Source: Streptomyces anulatus (lineage in GTDB: Bacteria; Actinomycetota; Actinomycetes; Streptomycetales; Streptomycetaceae). Taken from it: DNA of 64,000 nucleotides. The stretch covers positions 62,001 through 126,000 of the forward strand of contig NZ_BMVK01000005.1 in assembly GCF_014650675.1 (NCBI RefSeq), written 5' to 3'. Every line of letters begins with the position of its first letter. Positions within the stretch are counted from its first letter, which is position 1. Below the pieces are notes generated by a model. The model had not been told where the DNA came from and did not search any database. It worked only from the letters and a program-made list of their open reading frames with translations. This document shows positions 56,468 through 64,000 of this stretch, piece by piece. Made by a program: the position numbers and the translations under genes.

Positions 56468-58914
56468 TTCTCGGTCCGTTCGGTGTTGTCGTCCGGGGCG
56501 GAACGCCCCCGGTGGTTCGTGCTCCGGTTGATCCCCTGGGCGTAGGCCGCCAGTACGTCGGAGACCTGGCGGGAGTCCCGGCGGCGGGGCGACGGCCGCG
56601 GAGCGCCGGTGCCCGGGCGCTGTTCGGCGCCTTCCCGCTTGCCCGCGGCGGGCCACTGCTGAGGCGCTCGGCGCTGCCGCACGGGCAGCCCCGAGGAGCT
56701 GACGCCGGCGACACGTGACACCGGCTCGTCGTGCACGGGATGCGGCGCGGGCGTGCTGCCGGGCCCCTGCTCGGGTGTGCCGCCGCCCGGCCCGCCATCG
56801 CGGGGCCCCGCGTGGCCGGGCGGGGCTTCCCGGTCGCCGCCGACGGGAGCGCCGGCTCCGACGAGACCGACGCCCGTCCCGATCGGGGCGCTGTCGTGGC
56901 CGGGCCGCGCGCTCGCTCCGGCCGGCCGCTGCCGGTGGCCCCCCGGCCCCGGCGGTGTGATCGGCCGGGGCGTCTCGTAGCCGACATCGTTGCCGACCGC
57001 GCCCGGCGGAGGCGTCCGGGCTTCCTCCGGGTCCAGTGCCAGCACCTTCGCGGGGAGCGTGACCTCGGCGATGGTGCCGGGTCCGGAGGAGTCGCGCAGT
57101 TCGACGACGATGCCGTGGCGTGCGGCGAGCCGTGCCACCACATGCAGACCCATGGACCGTACGTCGCCGATGCCGGCCTGCGGTTCGAGCAGCGCGGCGT
57201 TGTGGACCGCGCGGCGTTCCGCCGTGATGCCCACGCCCTCGTCGACGATCTGCACGACGGCCCGGTCCCAGAGTCGCCAGACGGCGACCCCGACCTGCTT
57301 GTCCGGAGGTGAGTACCGGGTCGCGTTGTCGAGCAGTTCCGCCAGGATGTGCGCCACGTCGTGCACGGCGCGGGCGGTGACCCCGATCCCCGACTCGATC
57401 GCGCCGAGGGAGACGCGGTCGAACCGTTCGATCTGCTGGGCGGCGGCCACGATGACGGTGGAGCATCCCACATCGGCCGAGCGAACCCGGGCGTTCCCGT
57501 AACCGCCCAGCACCAGAAGGTTGTTGGTGTTGCGCTCCATGCGGATGGCGAGGTGGTCGAGAGCGAAGAGGGTCTTCATCCGCACGGGGTCGGCCTCGTC
57601 GCGCTGCACCGTGTCCAGCTCGGACACCATGACAGCGGTCAACCGTGCTCCACGGCGCGCGACACCGACCAGCGTCTCGGCCAACTGTTCGTGGACATGT
57701 GCCTGTTGGGCTGCCAGGCGGACGGCCTCGTGGTGGACGGCGTTGAACGCCTCTCCGACCTCGCCGATCTCGTCCTCGCCCGTGGTCCTGACCGGGTCGC
57801 CGGTTCGCCGGGCCACCTCCTCGGGCGTCGCGCCGCGCAGTGCGCCGGGCTGGGACAGCTCGTTCATCACGGCGGGCAGGCCGGAGTGGGCGACCTCGTG
57901 CGCGGCGTTGCGCAGATCGCGCAGCCGCCGGATCATGACGCGGCCCAGACGGATCGCGACGACGACGACGCCGACCAGGGTCAGTACCACCAGCGCGACT
58001 TCCGCGGCGGCCGTCCAGATGAGGGTGGTGCGTGCGTCGGAGACCTGGGCGAGGACGGCGGCGTCGACCCGCTTCTCGACCGAACGCAGCAGCTCCTGGC
58101 GGTCGTTGGCGGCCTTCTGCCATTCCTCCGGGGCGACCGTGAGGTCCTTGCCGGTGCCCGTCCGCCCGATCTCGTCCTCGAGCCGTCTGGCCTCCAGCGC
58201 CTTCGCTCCGGAGAGGGTGCGCTCCAGCCAGGTCCGCCATTCGCCCGGCCCGAGGTCGAACATGACGCCGGTCGACTCGGTGTAGCCCATCCGGCCGGCG
58301 TCGAAGGTCCGCTGGGAGGCGGTGGTGAAGCCACCCGCCGCCTGCGCCCTCATGACGGTGACCTGCTGCTGGGCCGTGCGCTCGGCGGCCTCGGACAGGG
58401 CGGCGGCGGCACGGATCCGGTCCGCGATGTCGGCGTCCACGCCGTCGGCCTGCGCGATGCCGTCGCGGTAGCTGTTGAGGTCGGCGATCACGATCCGGTA
58501 GCCGAAGGCGAGGGCGGAGACGGTGCTGCTTCCCGAGCGGACCTGGGCGCGCAGGCCGGGCATCTCCTCGACGAAGCGCTCGATGCGGTCCAGAGCGCCC
58601 TGTGCGCTGCCGGGTACCGAGGAGAGTCCCTTGGTCCGGCTGCGGAATCCGGCGATGCTCTTGTCGGTGGCGTTCGTACGTAACCGGAATGCTTCCGCGT
58701 CTCCCTGTTCGGAGATCAGGGCGGTGGCCGCTGCCCGTTCACGCTGTAACCGGTTGGCCAACTCGCTTGCTCCGTCAGCGGCTTCGACCATCGAGGTGAG
58801 CCGGTCGGCCTGGAGTGCCTGGTTGGTCGCGGGTGCGAGGGCCAGGACCGAGAAGGCGACGGCCACAGTGAGCGGCGCGGTGACGAGGAGTACGAGGCGA
58901 CGATTGATTTTCAC
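56464..58914 (-). CDS. NIT-domain sensor histidine kinase (conservon CvnA type)
   Basis: An 816-residue membrane kinase. Helix 1 is at about 7-28, an extracellular nitrate/nitrite-sensing-like helical domain covers about 40-295, and helix 2 is at 297-321. A HAMP linker follows. The likely phospho-acceptor region is LFALDHLAIRMERN with H454. The GHKL ATPase has N box LAELLDNATRYSPP (about 515) and a G box near GLHVVARLAARHG. From residue 570 the tail is long, Pro/Gly-rich and disordered. It is co-translated with the Roadblock protein. The stimulus is unknown; many family members control development and secondary metabolism. Confidence 0.9.
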   Translation of the reverse strand: MKINRRLVLLVTAPLTVAVAFSVLALAPATNQALQADRLTSMVEAADGASELANRLQRERAAATALISEQGDAEAFRLRTNATDKSIAGFRSRTKGLSSVPGSAQGALDRIERFVEEMPGLRAQVRSGSSTVSALAFGYRIVIADLNSYRDGIAQADGVDADIADRIRAAAALSEAAERTAQQQVTVMRAQAAGGFTTASQRTFDAGRMGYTESTGVMFDLGPGEWRTWLERTLSGAKALEARRLEDEIGRTGTGKDLTVAPEEWQKAANDRQELLRSVEKRVDAAVLAQVSDARTTLIWTAAAEVALVVLTLVGVVVVAIRLGRVMIRRLRDLRNAAHEVAHSGLPAVMNELSQPGALRGATPEEVARRTGDPVRTTGEDEIGEVGEAFNAVHHEAVRLAAQQAHVHEQLAETLVGVARRGARLTAVMVSELDTVQRDEADPVRMKTLFALDHLAIRMERNTNNLLVLGGYGNARVRSADVGCSTVIVAAAQQIERFDRVSLGAIESGIGVTARAVHDVAHILAELLDNATRYSPPDKQVGVAVWRLWDRAVVQIVDEGVGITAERRAVHNAALLEPQAGIGDVRSMGLHVVARLAARHGIVVELRDSSGPGTIAEVTLPAKVLALDPEEARTPPPGAVGNDVGYETPRPITPPGPGGHRQRPAGASARPGHDSAPIGTGVGLVGAGAPVGGDREAPPGHAGPRDGGPGGGTPEQGPGSTPAPHPVHDEPVSRVAGVSSSGLPVRQRRAPQQWPAAGKREGAEQRPGTGAPRPSPRRRDSRQVSDVLAAYAQGINRSTNHRGRSAPDDNTERTEK

Positions 58915-59774
58915 TGCGCGGCTCCGTCGCCGGAACCGGGCTTGACTATCGGTGACACGCAGATACCTGTACCTGTTAACGGATGGTGGGGGGCGTCGGT
59001 GAGGGCGTGCTGGTGGGGGAACGATGCTGGTGGGGCAGAAGGGGCCCCAGGGACGCGCGGCATGATCCTATGCCGTAGTCCGCGCTTCCGGATGGGTGAA
59101 TCCTCGAAAAATCTGCGCACCGACCGCACAGAGATGCTCCGTCTTCGCTCACAAGTGAGCACAAACCAACGGTTCTTGACTGTGTGAGGACCGGCGGCCT
59201 GCCCCGTTCGCCTCCCGCGCCCCGGCACCCGCGCTGGAGGCGTGCATTCCGGGGCCCGTCGAGGGCGCCCGGGCCGGGAGACCCGGCCGGCCGGATCGCC
59301 GACAACGACAGCGCCGCTGCGCCCTTCGCCGTGCGTCGCTCCGGGGCCGTATAAGGACCTCGCGGGCGGTATCCCGCCGACGGAACCCTTCTTCCCCTGC
59401 GCGAAGTCGAATTTTCTGCACGGTGAATGAAAATTGAACAAGTGTGGGTTCTTTCGCGCTCGACCTCCCTTCTCGACCCTATGGGAGTCATTCTGCCCGA
59501 TGTGAGGAGCCTTATTTTGGTCGCATGGACATAGATGGACCCATAGTGGGGCAAATATGGGACACAACGCGCCGACTCTTGCTGACAGAGTGAAGTGAGT
59601 GAAGCTGTGGGTAGCATTGGCTGCGCCATGTTTTCCCAGGTCGGATGGGGTTTGGGGTGCCGCCGACGTCGTGTCGGGCTATTTACTGGCAATCCTTTTA
59701 CCTAATTTGCTTGCGTCATCCGACGGGCGCCCATGAGACTGTTGCAGTCGCCAGGCATTGAACGGGGGAAAGCG

Positions 59775-59987
59775 ATGCGGGGTTGCTCCATATCCGCTGG
59801 TGTTTACATTGCCGAATTATTCGATCAGTCGTGGAGTCGTTACGGGGTAGGGGGTCCGGCCGAAAGTGCCGGAGGTGAAGAGCACGAGACGGCAAGGTCT
59901 CGTGCGGCATGGGCGGCGTCCCGCCGGGACCGGCCGCCGGTCCGCCCGGACGCGCCGGTCTGTTGGCTCGCGTCGGTTCCGTGCTGA
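59775..59987 (+). CDS. Possible 70-residue small ORF with a TTA codon
   Basis: ATG 59775 follows GGGGGAAAG. The first 25 codons are unlike Streptomyces coding sequence (ATA, ATT, GTT, TTA at codon 15), and the later part is Arg/Pro-rich. No family is recognised. It could be a bldA-dependent leader or regulator remnant, or not a gene at all. Confidence 0.22.
   Translation: MRGCSISAGVYIAELFDQSWSRYGVGGPAESAGGEEHETARSRAAWAASRRDRPPVRPDAPVCWLASVPC
59882..59905. repeat. Perfect 9-bp hairpin in the leader region
   Basis: GCACGAGAC (59882-59890) and GTCTCGTGC (59897-59905) pair fully around GGCAAG. It could be an attenuator or operator upstream of the peptide cluster. Confidence 0.4.
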
Positions 59988-60471
59988 TCCCGAGTGGTCC
60001 CGTCCCGCGCGGCCGGGACGTCGCAGCGGAAGCTGCGCCGGTCCGCCCTGTGCCCTTGAGGCTGTCGTGCCGCCCGCCCACGTCGTGCGGGGTGCCGCAG
60101 CGGGCAGGGTGATCGTGGCCCGAGAGGCTCCAGAGGAGCCCGGGCCGAGGAAGCACCTGATTCGAAAGTTCTGATCCGATGACGTCCTGAGCCGGCGATG
60201 CCCGGACCCGGGACGCGGCTTTCCGACCTGTCATGACCCGGCCGACTCCAGTCGGACGGTCCATCGCGCCCGCCCCGAACGGGGGCGGATCCATCACCCC
60301 TGTGCGGGCCGCGCGACGCGATGCCGTCGTGCCCTCGTGCGATCCAGGCACCCCTGTCATGCCCCGAGAGGGGCGTCTGACGATACGTCACCGAACCGGC
60401 CGACCATGGCCGACCGGCCCATGGCCCATGCGCAGCCGTCTTCTTGAGCTGCTTCCGGAGGAGAGCCCGAC

Positions 60472-61878
60472 TTGATCCAGTTATCTCTGACGCAGCAGCG
60501 GTTATGGTTCCTCAACCAGCTCGAGGACGCGAGCGGGACGTGGAACGTCCCGGTGGCGGTTCGCTTACGGGGACCCGTCGACCGAACGGCGCTGGTCGCG
60601 GCCCTGCGGGACACGGTGCTGCGCCAGGAAACCCTTCGTACGCTGTTCGTCGACGAGGGCGGGGTTCCCTGGCAGCGCGTCCTGGAGCCCGACGAGGTCG
60701 AGGTTCCGCTGCAGGTGGTGGCGGCGGTCGGCGACCCGGCGGAGAGCCTGGCGGCCGAGGCGACGCGGGGCTTCGATCTGGCCGGGGAACTCCCCGTCCG
60801 GGCGACCCTCTTCGAGCTGGGGCCGCAGGACCAGGTGCTGCTGCTCGTGATGCACCACATCGCGACCGACGGATGGTCGCTCGACCCGCTGTTCCGGGAC
60901 CTGTCGACGGCGTACCGCGCCCGCGTCGAGGGGCGGGAGCCCGGGTGGGAACCCCTCCCGGTGCAGTACACCGACTACGCGGAGTGGCAGCGCGAGGTGC
61001 TCGGCGAGGTCTCCGACCCGCAGAGCCTGATCAGCCGGCAGCTGGGGTACTGGCGGGAGGCGCTCGAAGGAATTCCCGAACAGATCGCCCTGCCGTACGA
61101 CAAGCCGCGTCCGGCCGTCAGTTCGCGGCACGGCGCACTGGTGCCGTTCTCCCTGGACGTGGAACTGCATCAAGGCCTGACCGCCCTGGCCCGGCGAACC
61201 GGAACCAGCCTGTTCATGGTGTTCCATGCCGCCTTCGCGACCCTGCTGACGCGCCTGGGAGCGGGGCACGACATCCCGATCGCCACGCCCACCGTCGACC
61301 GCTCCGACGAGGCGCTGGACGACCTGGTCGGATTCTTCGTCAACACCCTGGTGATGCGCGTCGACACCTCCGGTGATCCGACCTTCGAGGAACTGCTGCA
61401 CCGGGTCCGGGACATGGCGCTGGGCGCCATCAGCCACCAGGACGTGCCGTTCGACCGCGTGGTGGAAGAACTCAACCCGCAACGTTCGCTGTCCCGGCAG
61501 GCCCTCTTCCAGGTCGTGCTCATGGTGGCCGAGAAGGGCGACACGCTTCGGCTGCCGGGGGTGGAGTGCACGGAGTACCCCGTCGACTTCCCCGTCGTGC
61601 GCTTCGACATGTGGCTGGGCCTGACCGAGGCGAAGTCCCCGGAAGGCGACTGCCTGGGCGTGGCCGGAGAACTCCTCTACAGCACCGACCTCTTCGAACG
61701 ATCCACGATGCAGAGCCTCGTGGAGAGATTCGTCCTGCTCCTGCGAACGGCCGCGGCCCAACCGGAGCTGCCCCTGTCCGCCATGAACTCCCGTCGTGCG
61801 TTCACGGCGGTGCGAAGGAGGCCGGTGCGATCCCGGACGACAGCGGACTCCGCCCCCGAGAGGCAGAACGCGCCATGA
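60472..61878 (+). CDS. Stand-alone NRPS condensation domain protein
   Basis: A 468-residue free condensation domain with no adenylation or carrier domain. Core motifs are SLTQQRLWFLNQLE near the start, the catalytic MHHIATDG with HHxxxDG at 128-134, YADYAEWQ-like YTDYAEWQ, and VGFFVNTLVMR plus HQDVPFDRVVEEL. The motif pattern resembles ordinary LCL-type domains, so it should make amide bonds in trans. TTG 60472 is chosen because GGAGGAGAG lies six bases upstream. Leucine TTA codons occur at codons 4, 11 and 32, so translation should need the bldA tRNA. It is the first gene of a peptide cluster. Confidence 0.88.
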   Translation: MIQLSLTQQRLWFLNQLEDASGTWNVPVAVRLRGPVDRTALVAALRDTVLRQETLRTLFVDEGGVPWQRVLEPDEVEVPLQVVAAVGDPAESLAAEATRGFDLAGELPVRATLFELGPQDQVLLLVMHHIATDGWSLDPLFRDLSTAYRARVEGREPGWEPLPVQYTDYAEWQREVLGEVSDPQSLISRQLGYWREALEGIPEQIALPYDKPRPAVSSRHGALVPFSLDVELHQGLTALARRTGTSLFMVFHAAFATLLTRLGAGHDIPIATPTVDRSDEALDDLVGFFVNTLVMRVDTSGDPTFEELLHRVRDMALGAISHQDVPFDRVVEELNPQRSLSRQALFQVVLMVAEKGDTLRLPGVECTEYPVDFPVVRFDMWLGLTEAKSPEGDCLGVAGELLYSTDLFERSTMQSLVERFVLLLRTAAAQPELPLSAMNSRRAFTAVRRRPVRSRTTADSAPERQNAP

Positions 61879-61977
61879 ACGGATCGAGCGAAGCGCAACG
61901 CCGTCAGCGATGAACTCACCGCGAGCGGCACAGCAGCACCGCAGCTCAGCACAGAGGGACCGAGAAAGGAGTCGTGA

Positions 61978-62568
61978 ATGATCGACGTCGAAACGTACAG
62001 AGACGACCTGGTGCGGTTGGGAATGCACAAGGTCGCACACCAGGACGTGACTCTGGTGGATCACATGTTCCGTGCCTGCGAAATCCTCCAGGACATGAAG
62101 GCGGCCGAGAACATCTGCATGGCCGGCCTCTTCCACGGCGCCTACGGAACGGAGGGGCTGCACAACGACGACGTGGAGTTGATCCCGGACAGCAGGCGCG
62201 CCGAGGTCCGGGCGGTCGTCGGCCCCGACGTCGAGCAGGTGATCTTCACCTTCTCGGTCATGAGCTACGCGTCCCTCGGAAAGAGCTTCCGCAAGGTGAT
62301 GCGTCCGAACGGGGTGCCGGAGCTCAAGGACCGGCGGACCGGTGAGGACATTCCCCTGGACCGGGAGCAGTTCCTGGACATCCTCCGCATGAAGCTGGGC
62401 GACGTCCTGGCGCACATGCCGACGCAGGTCGGCCACACCGTGCTCGACATGCCGACGGAATTCGCGGGGTTCTGGAAGGTGGCAGCCGAATACCTCGGCC
62501 CCGACGCAATCAACACGTGGAACAAGATTACGGGAGAAGAACTGTGGATCGATCCGGTACAGAGCTGA
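61978..62568 (+). CDS. DUF6817-like (HD-related) protein in the NRPS cluster
   Basis: A 196-residue protein with LVDHMFRACEILQDM and an AGLFHGAYGTEGL segment. Both recur in a family I recall as DUF6817, distantly like HD-domain metal hydrolases. The histidines H29 and H53 and nearby acidic residues could bind metal. Catalysis is not established for the family as far as I know. Its stop overlaps the NRPS start by one base (TGATG), so the two are coupled. It may tailor the peptide or an amino-acid precursor. Confidence 0.75.
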   Translation: MIDVETYRDDLVRLGMHKVAHQDVTLVDHMFRACEILQDMKAAENICMAGLFHGAYGTEGLHNDDVELIPDSRRAEVRAVVGPDVEQVIFTFSVMSYASLGKSFRKVMRPNGVPELKDRRTGEDIPLDREQFLDILRMKLGDVLAHMPTQVGHTVLDMPTEFAGFWKVAAEYLGPDAINTWNKITGEELWIDPVQS

Positions 62569-64000
62569 TGACGGAATCCTGGGAGGGCTTCCGGCTGTCC
62601 AGGCAGCAGGAGCACGTCCTCGGCCCCGACGCGGCCGGACTGGCCGGCCGGACCGTGGCCGAGGTGCGCCTCGCGGAGCCGATCGAACGCGCGGTGCTCG
62701 AGAGCGCGGCCCACGACGTGGCGTCGGCACACGAGATCCTGCGCACCGACTACCGCAAGATCCTCGGCGAGCACAGCGCGCTGCTGATGGTCATCGAGGA
62801 CGAACCGCGCATCCGCGTATCGGAGCGCTCCGGTGACTCCGCCGCCCTGGCCACGGCCGTCCGCGAGGCACAGCAGGTCAGCTCCGAGGAGAGCGCGCTC
62901 GACCTCGTGCTCTTCGGCCGGACCGACACCGATCAGGGTGTTTCGCTGATTGTCTCCGCGCCGCGCATGAGCATGGACGTCGCCTCCGTCGAGGTCTTCC
63001 TCCGGGATCTGCAACAGGCCTGCGCCGCCCGGCTGAAGGGCGAGCACTGGACCCGCGACGACATCGCCCAGTACGCCGACTACGCCCAGTGGCAGTTCGA
63101 AGAGGCGGTACCGACCGGGGCGGACAAGGAGCGCGCGGCCGAACGGCAGGCACGCCTGGCCGCGCTGCCTCCCCTCCACCTCCCGCTGGAACTCCGCTCG
63201 GCGGGCGCCGGCCGCGAGGACCTGGAGTGGACGGTCCCGGCGGGCCTGGCCCGGAAGCTGCGCGACCTCGGTGACTCGTGCGACTCCGGCCTGCGCGGCG
63301 TCCTGCTGGCCGGCTGGCTCGGGGCCCTCTGGCACGCCACCGGCCGACCGGACAGCCTCGCGGTCGACACGACGCTCCCGCGCCGTACGTTCAGTGAACT
63401 GGCCACGTCCATCGGGCGTTTCGAGAGCCCCGTACCGGTCTTCGCCGACGTCGCCGAGGCGACGACCCTGCAGGAGCTGCTGAGCTCGGTGGGCCGGCAG
63501 GTCAGTGCGTTCGAACAGCCGGAGGAAGGCTCCGCGGAGGCGCCGCGGCAGTTCGCCGCGAGCCTGCCGGGCTTCACCTTCAGCGACGTGGCGAGCCTCG
63601 TCCGGCCGGGCGCGCCGGCCTTCTCGGACCTGCGGATCCAGCCGTCCGACGACGCCCACAAGGTCGCTCTGGAGGTGCGGGGCACGGGGGAGGAGATCCG
63701 CCTCACGCTGCGCCACCAGGCCGACGGCATGGCCGAGGGCGGCGCCGAGGCGCTGGCGGCCTGTCTGCGGGCCACCCTGGAAGCCCTGGGCGGCGACCGG
63801 TCGGTCGCCCTGTCCGCGCCGGCCATGCTCGACGCGGACGCGTCCCGCGCGCTCATCGAGGCCACCCATGTCACGCGGACCCGGGACAGCGCCCCGGCAC
63901 ACTGGCACCGACAGGTCGAACAGGCCGCGGAACGCACCCCCGACGCCACGGCGCTCAGGACCGACACGGGCACCTGGAGCTACCGTGCGCTCGACCGGGC
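62568..64000 (+). CDS. Nonribosomal peptide synthetase, N-terminal part (runs off the window)
   Basis: The frame is open from ATG 62568 to the window end, 477 codons. Residues about 1-430 are a condensation-type domain in which HHxxxDG is replaced by PRMSMDV (132-138), so it lacks the catalytic histidine. The usual partner motif is still hinted at by IAQYADYAQWQFEE. From about residue 445 an adenylation domain begins (AERTPDATAL, WSYRALDRA). The C domain may be structural or used as a docking start. Product and substrate cannot be predicted because the adenylation core lies beyond the edge. Confidence 0.88.
   Translation, partial: MTESWEGFRLSRQQEHVLGPDAAGLAGRTVAEVRLAEPIERAVLESAAHDVASAHEILRTDYRKILGEHSALLMVIEDEPRIRVSERSGDSAALATAVREAQQVSSEESALDLVLFGRTDTDQGVSLIVSAPRMSMDVASVEVFLRDLQQACAARLKGEHWTRDDIAQYADYAQWQFEEAVPTGADKERAAERQARLAALPPLHLPLELRSAGAGREDLEWTVPAGLARKLRDLGDSCDSGLRGVLLAGWLGALWHATGRPDSLAVDTTLPRRTFSELATSIGRFESPVPVFADVAEATTLQELLSSVGRQVSAFEQPEEGSAEAPRQFAASLPGFTFSDVASLVRPGAPAFSDLRIQPSDDAHKVALEVRGTGEEIRLTLRHQADGMAEGGAEALAACLRATLEALGGDRSVALSAPAMLDADASRALIEATHVTRTRDSAPAHWHRQVEQAAERTPDATALRTDTGTWSYRALDR

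Larger units (their letters stand above)
58915..60471. other. 1.56-kb largely non-coding region with a low-G+C island
   Basis: No gene of normal codon bias is present. From about 59400 to 59860 the G+C content drops clearly, with A+T-rich stretches such as TTTTACCTAATTTGC near 59696, consistent with promoters or acquired DNA. A possible small gene (59775-59987) and a 9-bp hairpin (59882-59905) lie within it. The right third is Arg/Pro-shadow sequence leading to the ribosome site at 60456-60464. Promoters for the kinase operon (left end) and the peptide cluster are expected here. Confidence 0.6.

Noticed and set aside
54725..58914. One transcription unit from the conservon kinase through the Liv-type importer
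   Set aside because: A perfect 13-bp hairpin with a four-base loop at 55981-56010 separates the two gene sets, so separate operons are more likely.
59866..60174. Open frames of about 100 codons in the leader of the peptide cluster
   Set aside because: They are Arg/Pro/Gly-rich, lack ribosome sites and resemble composition shadows.
1..64000. tRNA or rRNA genes, CRISPR arrays, insertion sequences, integrases or attachment sites
   Set aside because: No cloverleaf, regular spacer array, transposase motif or flanking target duplication was recognised by reading; a tRNA or repeat scan would be needed to be certain.

Overview
The window is chromosomal DNA from a Streptomyces or a very close actinomycete. 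Base composition is near 70% G+C with strongly G/C-biased third codon positions. Genes sit in tight 4-base-overlap operons, with many GTG starts and one TTG start. TTA codons appear only at the right edge. Typical Streptomyces families are present: SpoIIE-type phosphatase, conservon-type kinase with Roadblock protein, LAXTG sortase substrate, and an iron box of the DtxR/DmdR type. No tRNA, rRNA, CRISPR array, insertion sequence or integrase was recognised.

Layout. (1) 1-2.1 kb: an amino-acid permease and a small anti-sigma-type ATPase, convergent. (2) 2.4-11.8 kb: an aromatic catabolic island with enoyl-CoA hydratase, a flavin monooxygenase/Old-Yellow-Enzyme fusion, a PaaX-family repressor, a benzoate-CoA-ligase-type enzyme, an acyl-CoA dehydrogenase, a RidA protein and an Fe-S protein. 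The set matches an aerobic CoA-dependent route for 2-aminobenzoate (anthranilate) or a related aryl acid. (3) 11.9-18.4 kb: a complete Mrp-type Na+/H+ antiporter operon (fused A/B, then C-G). (4) 18.4-19.5 kb: a SnoaL-like protein and a MOSC protein. (5) 19.6-36 kb: an extracellular glycan locus with CDP-alcohol transferase, cytidylyltransferase, glycosyltransferases, a chain-length protein with a dead Walker A, a flippase, a polymerase, a secreted propeller/LamG protein, GDP-mannose-to-GDP-fucose enzymes and a priming sugar transferase. (6) 36.1-39.1 kb: two secreted proteins sharing one domain behind an iron box; the larger ends in a sortase signal. (7) 39.2-42.6 kb: a PAS/GAF-SpoIIE phosphatase split by a frameshift, and an AlkB-type dioxygenase. 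(8) 42.7-47.3 kb: a choline-to-betaine operon. (9) 47.6-50.8 kb: a tautomerase-like protein, a protein of unknown function and an FAD monooxygenase. (10) 51-55.9 kb: a branched-chain-amino-acid-type ABC importer with fused permeases. (11) 56-58.9 kb: a two-gene conservon. (12) 58.9-64 kb: a long non-coding stretch and the first genes of a nonribosomal peptide cluster running off the right edge.

How the parts work together. The catabolic island is arranged as divergent operons around 9.53-9.68 kb, with PaaX as the probable aryl-CoA-responsive regulator. The glycan locus encodes sugar activation (Gmd, Fcl), priming, elongation, export and polymerisation of a probably fucose-containing surface polymer. 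The Mrp antiporter and the betaine operon both serve salt and osmotic homeostasis. The peptide cluster start is probably developmentally gated, because its first gene carries three TTA codons within 32 codons.

The most notable items are the iron-boxed surface pair, the TTA-gated NRPS start with a motif-less condensation domain, the frameshifted phosphatase, the kinase-dead chain-length protein and the reduced conservon.
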